Source of the DNA: Thermoleophilia bacterium
GTDB taxonomy: Bacteria > Actinomycetota > Thermoleophilia > Gaiellales > Gaiellaceae
NCBI GenBank assembly: GCA_017882605.1
Contig: JADGPE010000022.1
Coordinates: forward strand, 1-33,504
DNA: 33,504 nt
Direction of reading: 5' to 3'
This document shows positions 31,822-33,504 of the stretch, piece by piece. Positions within the stretch are counted from its first letter, which is position 1, and the number at the start of each line of letters is the position of its first letter. The notes under the pieces were generated by a model. It saw only the letters and a list, made by a program, of their open reading frames with translations. It made no database searches and was not told the origin of the DNA. Both the position numbers and the translations under genes were made by a program.

Positions 31822-33266
31822 CGAGCATCGAACAGCTGGCCGCGCGGCAGTTCGACCTACTGGTGATCGGCGGAGGAATCATCGGGGCCGGGATCGCCGA
31901 GGCCGCCAGCGCGCACGGGCTCGATGTCGCGCTCGTCGAGCGGAGCGACTTCGCGGGCGCCACGTCGAGCGCCTCGACGAAGCTCGTCCACGGCGGCCTT
32001 CGCTACCTGCAGATGGGCGACGTCCGGCTCGTCCGCGAGGCACACCAGGAACGCCGCTACCTGATGAGCGTCGTCGCGCCGCACCTGGTCCAGCGGCTGC
32101 CGTTTGTCTTTCCGCTCTACCGCAACGGGCCGCATCGCCCGTGGGTGGTGCGCACCGGCGTGCTCCTCTACTCGGCGCTCGCGCGCGCGAGGCTGAACGG
32201 TCGCGTGAGCACGAAGCGCGCGCTGCGTCTCGTGCCGCAATTGCGCACCGAAGGCCTGCATTCCTCGGCGCTCTACGCCGACGCGTGGACGAACGACGGC
32301 CGCCTGACGATCGCGAACGTGCGGGCCGCAGCCGACCGCAATGCCGTCGTCCTCAACTACGCCGAGGTCACCGCCGTGCGCGAAGACGGCGCAGACGTTC
32401 TCGTCGACGGGCGGACCGTGCGCGTGGCGGCCCGTCTGATCGTGAACGCCACGGGTCCGTGGCTCGACCGTATCCGGCGGCTCGAGGACCCGGACGCCGC
32501 GCCGTCGGTGCGCCTGAGCAAGGGCGTGCACCTGATCGTCGACGGCGGCGAGGGCTGGAGCGCCGCCGTGACGATCCCGCACGACAAGGTGCGTGTCAGC
32601 TTCGCGATCCCCTGGGAGGGGAAGCTCCTGCTCGGCACGACCGACACGCTGCACGAGGGCGAGCCCGAGGACGGACGGGTGACCGACGAGGACGTGCAGA
32701 CGATCCTCGACGAGGCGAGCGTGGCCGTGCACGATCTCGGGGCGGTGCGCGCATCGTTCTGGGGGCTGCGCGTCCTGCCGGGAGGCCCGGGCGCGACGGC
32801 GAACGCCCGTCGCGAGACCGTCTACACCCGCGGACCGTCGGGGATGCTGAGCGTGGCCGGCGGGAAGCTGACCACGTACCGGCGGATCGCGCTCGACGCA
32901 CTCGAGCAACTCGGCATCCGCAACCTCGATCGCCAGCCGCGTCCGCTGCCCGGCGCGACGGGCCTCGCCCGCATCCCGTGGCCGATGGAGCTCGACGCGG
33001 CGACGCGCACGCACCTGCTGCATCTCTACGGCTCACTCGGGCCGGAGGTGCTCGCTCCGGCGCTGGACGACCCGTCGCTGCTCGAGCCGCTCGTGCCCGG
33101 CCGTCCTGATCTCCGAGCCCAGGCGCTCTACGCACGCGAGCACGAGTGGGCGCGCACCGACGAGGACGTTCTGCGGCGCCGGACGACGGCGTGGCTCTCG
33201 GGACTCGGTCTAGACTCGGAGCATGGCTCCGAGGTATCAACGGCTGACCCAGCCGCTCGTTCGTGA
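31809..33266 (+). CDS. glpD: Glycerol-3-phosphate dehydrogenase (FAD, quinone-linked)
   Basis: This 485-residue flavoprotein oxidises sn-glycerol 3-phosphate to dihydroxyacetone phosphate at the membrane. The FAD motif VIGGGIIGAGIA is near residues 19-30, and the GlpD hallmark TSSASTKLVHGGLRYL is at 52-67. SVAGGKLTTYRRIA comes later and a helical C-terminal domain ends LRRRTTAWL. The GTG at 31809 gives a good N-terminus and overlaps the PHP gene by 13 bases. It could use the product of the GDPD encoded upstream. Its 3' end overlaps the next gene's start by 44 bases and contains that gene's -10-like box. Confidence 0.93.
   Translation: MDRVASIEQLAARQFDLLVIGGGIIGAGIAEAASAHGLDVALVERSDFAGATSSASTKLVHGGLRYLQMGDVRLVREAHQERRYLMSVVAPHLVQRLPFVFPLYRNGPHRPWVVRTGVLLYSALARARLNGRVSTKRALRLVPQLRTEGLHSSALYADAWTNDGRLTIANVRAAADRNAVVLNYAEVTAVREDGADVLVDGRTVRVAARLIVNATGPWLDRIRRLEDPDAAPSVRLSKGVHLIVDGGEGWSAAVTIPHDKVRVSFAIPWEGKLLLGTTDTLHEGEPEDGRVTDEDVQTILDEASVAVHDLGAVRASFWGLRVLPGGPGATANARRETVYTRGPSGMLSVAGGKLTTYRRIALDALEQLGIRNLDRQPRPLPGATGLARIPWPMELDAATRTHLLHLYGSLGPEVLAPALDDPSLLEPLVPGRPDLRAQALYAREHEWARTDEDVLRRRTTAWLSGLGLDSEHGSEVSTADPAARS
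33211..33216 (+). promoter_or_regulatory. Candidate -10 box of the formate dehydrogenase gene
   Basis: TAGACT ends 6 bases before the ATG at 33223, inside the glpD 3' end. The same bases (TAG) also close the formate dehydrogenase frame upstream, so the protein cannot begin earlier. The spacing again suggests leaderless expression. Confidence 0.35.
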
Positions 33267-33504
33267 GCAAGGAGAGCTGAGGCCTGCGACGTGGGACGAG
33301 GCGCTCGACCGCGCCGCGTCCGGGTTCCGCAAGGTGCTCGACGAAGGCGCGATGACGGGCATCTTCAGCTGCTCCAAGACCACGAACGAGTTGAACTTCG
33401 CCACGCAGAAGTTCAGCCGGGTTGTCCTGCATTCGAACAACGTCGACAGCTGCAACCGCACCTGACACGCTCCTAGCGTCGTCGGTCTGGCGACGGTGTT
33501 CGGT
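33223..33504 (+). CDS. Formate dehydrogenase-like molybdopterin oxidoreductase with predicted selenocysteine (Sec81), 3' end off window
   Basis: This is the 5' part of a formate dehydrogenase alpha subunit. RLTQPLVREQGELRPATWDE is the family's molybdopterin-domain entry. It leads to FSCSKTTNELNFATQKFSR and NNVDSCNRT. TGA follows at 33463-33465, then the same frame continues HAPSVVGLATVFG to the window end. The join SCNRT-U-HAPSVVGL is the active-site context of selenoprotein formate dehydrogenases, in which Sec (or Cys) binds molybdenum. I therefore read TGA as Sec. The N-terminal 4Fe-4S domain found in FDH-H (about 60 residues) is absent; the frame is closed by TAG at 33211. The enzyme would oxidise formate released by formate-THF ligase. 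Confidence 0.85.
33477..33495 (+). promoter_or_regulatory. Bacterial SECIS-like hairpin after the UGA
   Basis: CGUCGUC-GGUCU-GGCGACG forms a 7-bp stem (one U-G pair) with a GGUCU loop. The loop begins 18 bases after the UGA. In E. coli fdhF the SelB-binding loop also contains GGUCU at the same codon distance from UGA. Sequence, spacing and position all fit a SECIS element. Confidence 0.75.

Noticed and set aside
33463-33465. TGA as the true end of an 80-residue gene
   Set aside because: The downstream frame continues the formate dehydrogenase active-site sequence and a SECIS-like hairpin follows, so a terminated fragment is the less likely reading.

Overview
The window is very GC-rich, with short intergenic gaps, many GTG/TTG starts, 4-base start/stop overlaps and several probable leaderless promoters. 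This points to a high-GC actinobacterium. A deep lineage such as Thermoleophilia is plausible, but that is inference from gene style, not a marker-gene result. It contains no rRNA, tRNA, CRISPR array or insertion sequence that I can see.

Layout. (1) 1-3864, minus strand: a translationally coupled operon of an IclR regulator, a B12-binding corrinoid protein, a methyltetrahydrofolate:corrinoid methyltransferase and a ferredoxin/ASKHA corrinoid-reactivating protein, which runs off the left edge. (2) 4043-5861, plus: a DHA2-like MFS exporter and a frameshifted small membrane-anchored protein, flanked by two copies of an 87-base repeat. (3) 13150-5962, minus: a GntR/FCD regulator, a dimethylglycine-dehydrogenase-like flavoprotein, EtfB, EtfA, a DgcB-like membrane Fe-S oxidoreductase and a VOC protein. 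(4) 13209-18856, plus: formate-tetrahydrofolate ligase followed by a glycine-betaine-type ABC importer (ATPase, double-length permease, binding protein), ending in a 38-base perfect palindrome. (5) 23738-18923, minus: two more FAD/GcvT-type dehydrogenases. (6) 23797-26810: a choline-kinase-like protein, an EamA transporter, a HAD hydrolase and a short glycerophosphodiester phosphodiesterase. (7) 30760-26755, minus: a polyamine/2-aminoethylphosphonate-type ABC importer. (8) 30904-33504, plus: a PHP phosphoesterase, GlpD and the start of a formate dehydrogenase.

How it fits together. The window reads as a methylated-amine and one-carbon island. Betaine is imported and demethylated stepwise. The first methyl probably passes through the corrinoid/methyl-THF system, whose substrate-specific MttB-type enzyme is not in the window. 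The next ones pass through dehydrogenases that hand methylene to folate and electrons to ETF and the DgcB-like quinone-linked protein. Formate-THF ligase can release formate with ATP gain, and formate dehydrogenase oxidises it. GDPD and GlpD could connect glycerophosphocholine to the same sink. MetF and FolD, which this route needs, are not in the window.

The strongest unusual signal is at the right edge. The formate dehydrogenase frame meets TGA exactly where selenocysteine sits in selenoprotein formate dehydrogenases, and a 7-bp hairpin with a GGUCU loop follows at the same codon distance as in E. coli fdhF. A conventional gene caller would stop there and report an 80-residue fragment. Two other genes (the DgcB-like protein and one ABC permease) have a clearly coding N-terminus but no ATG, GTG or TTG to start it.
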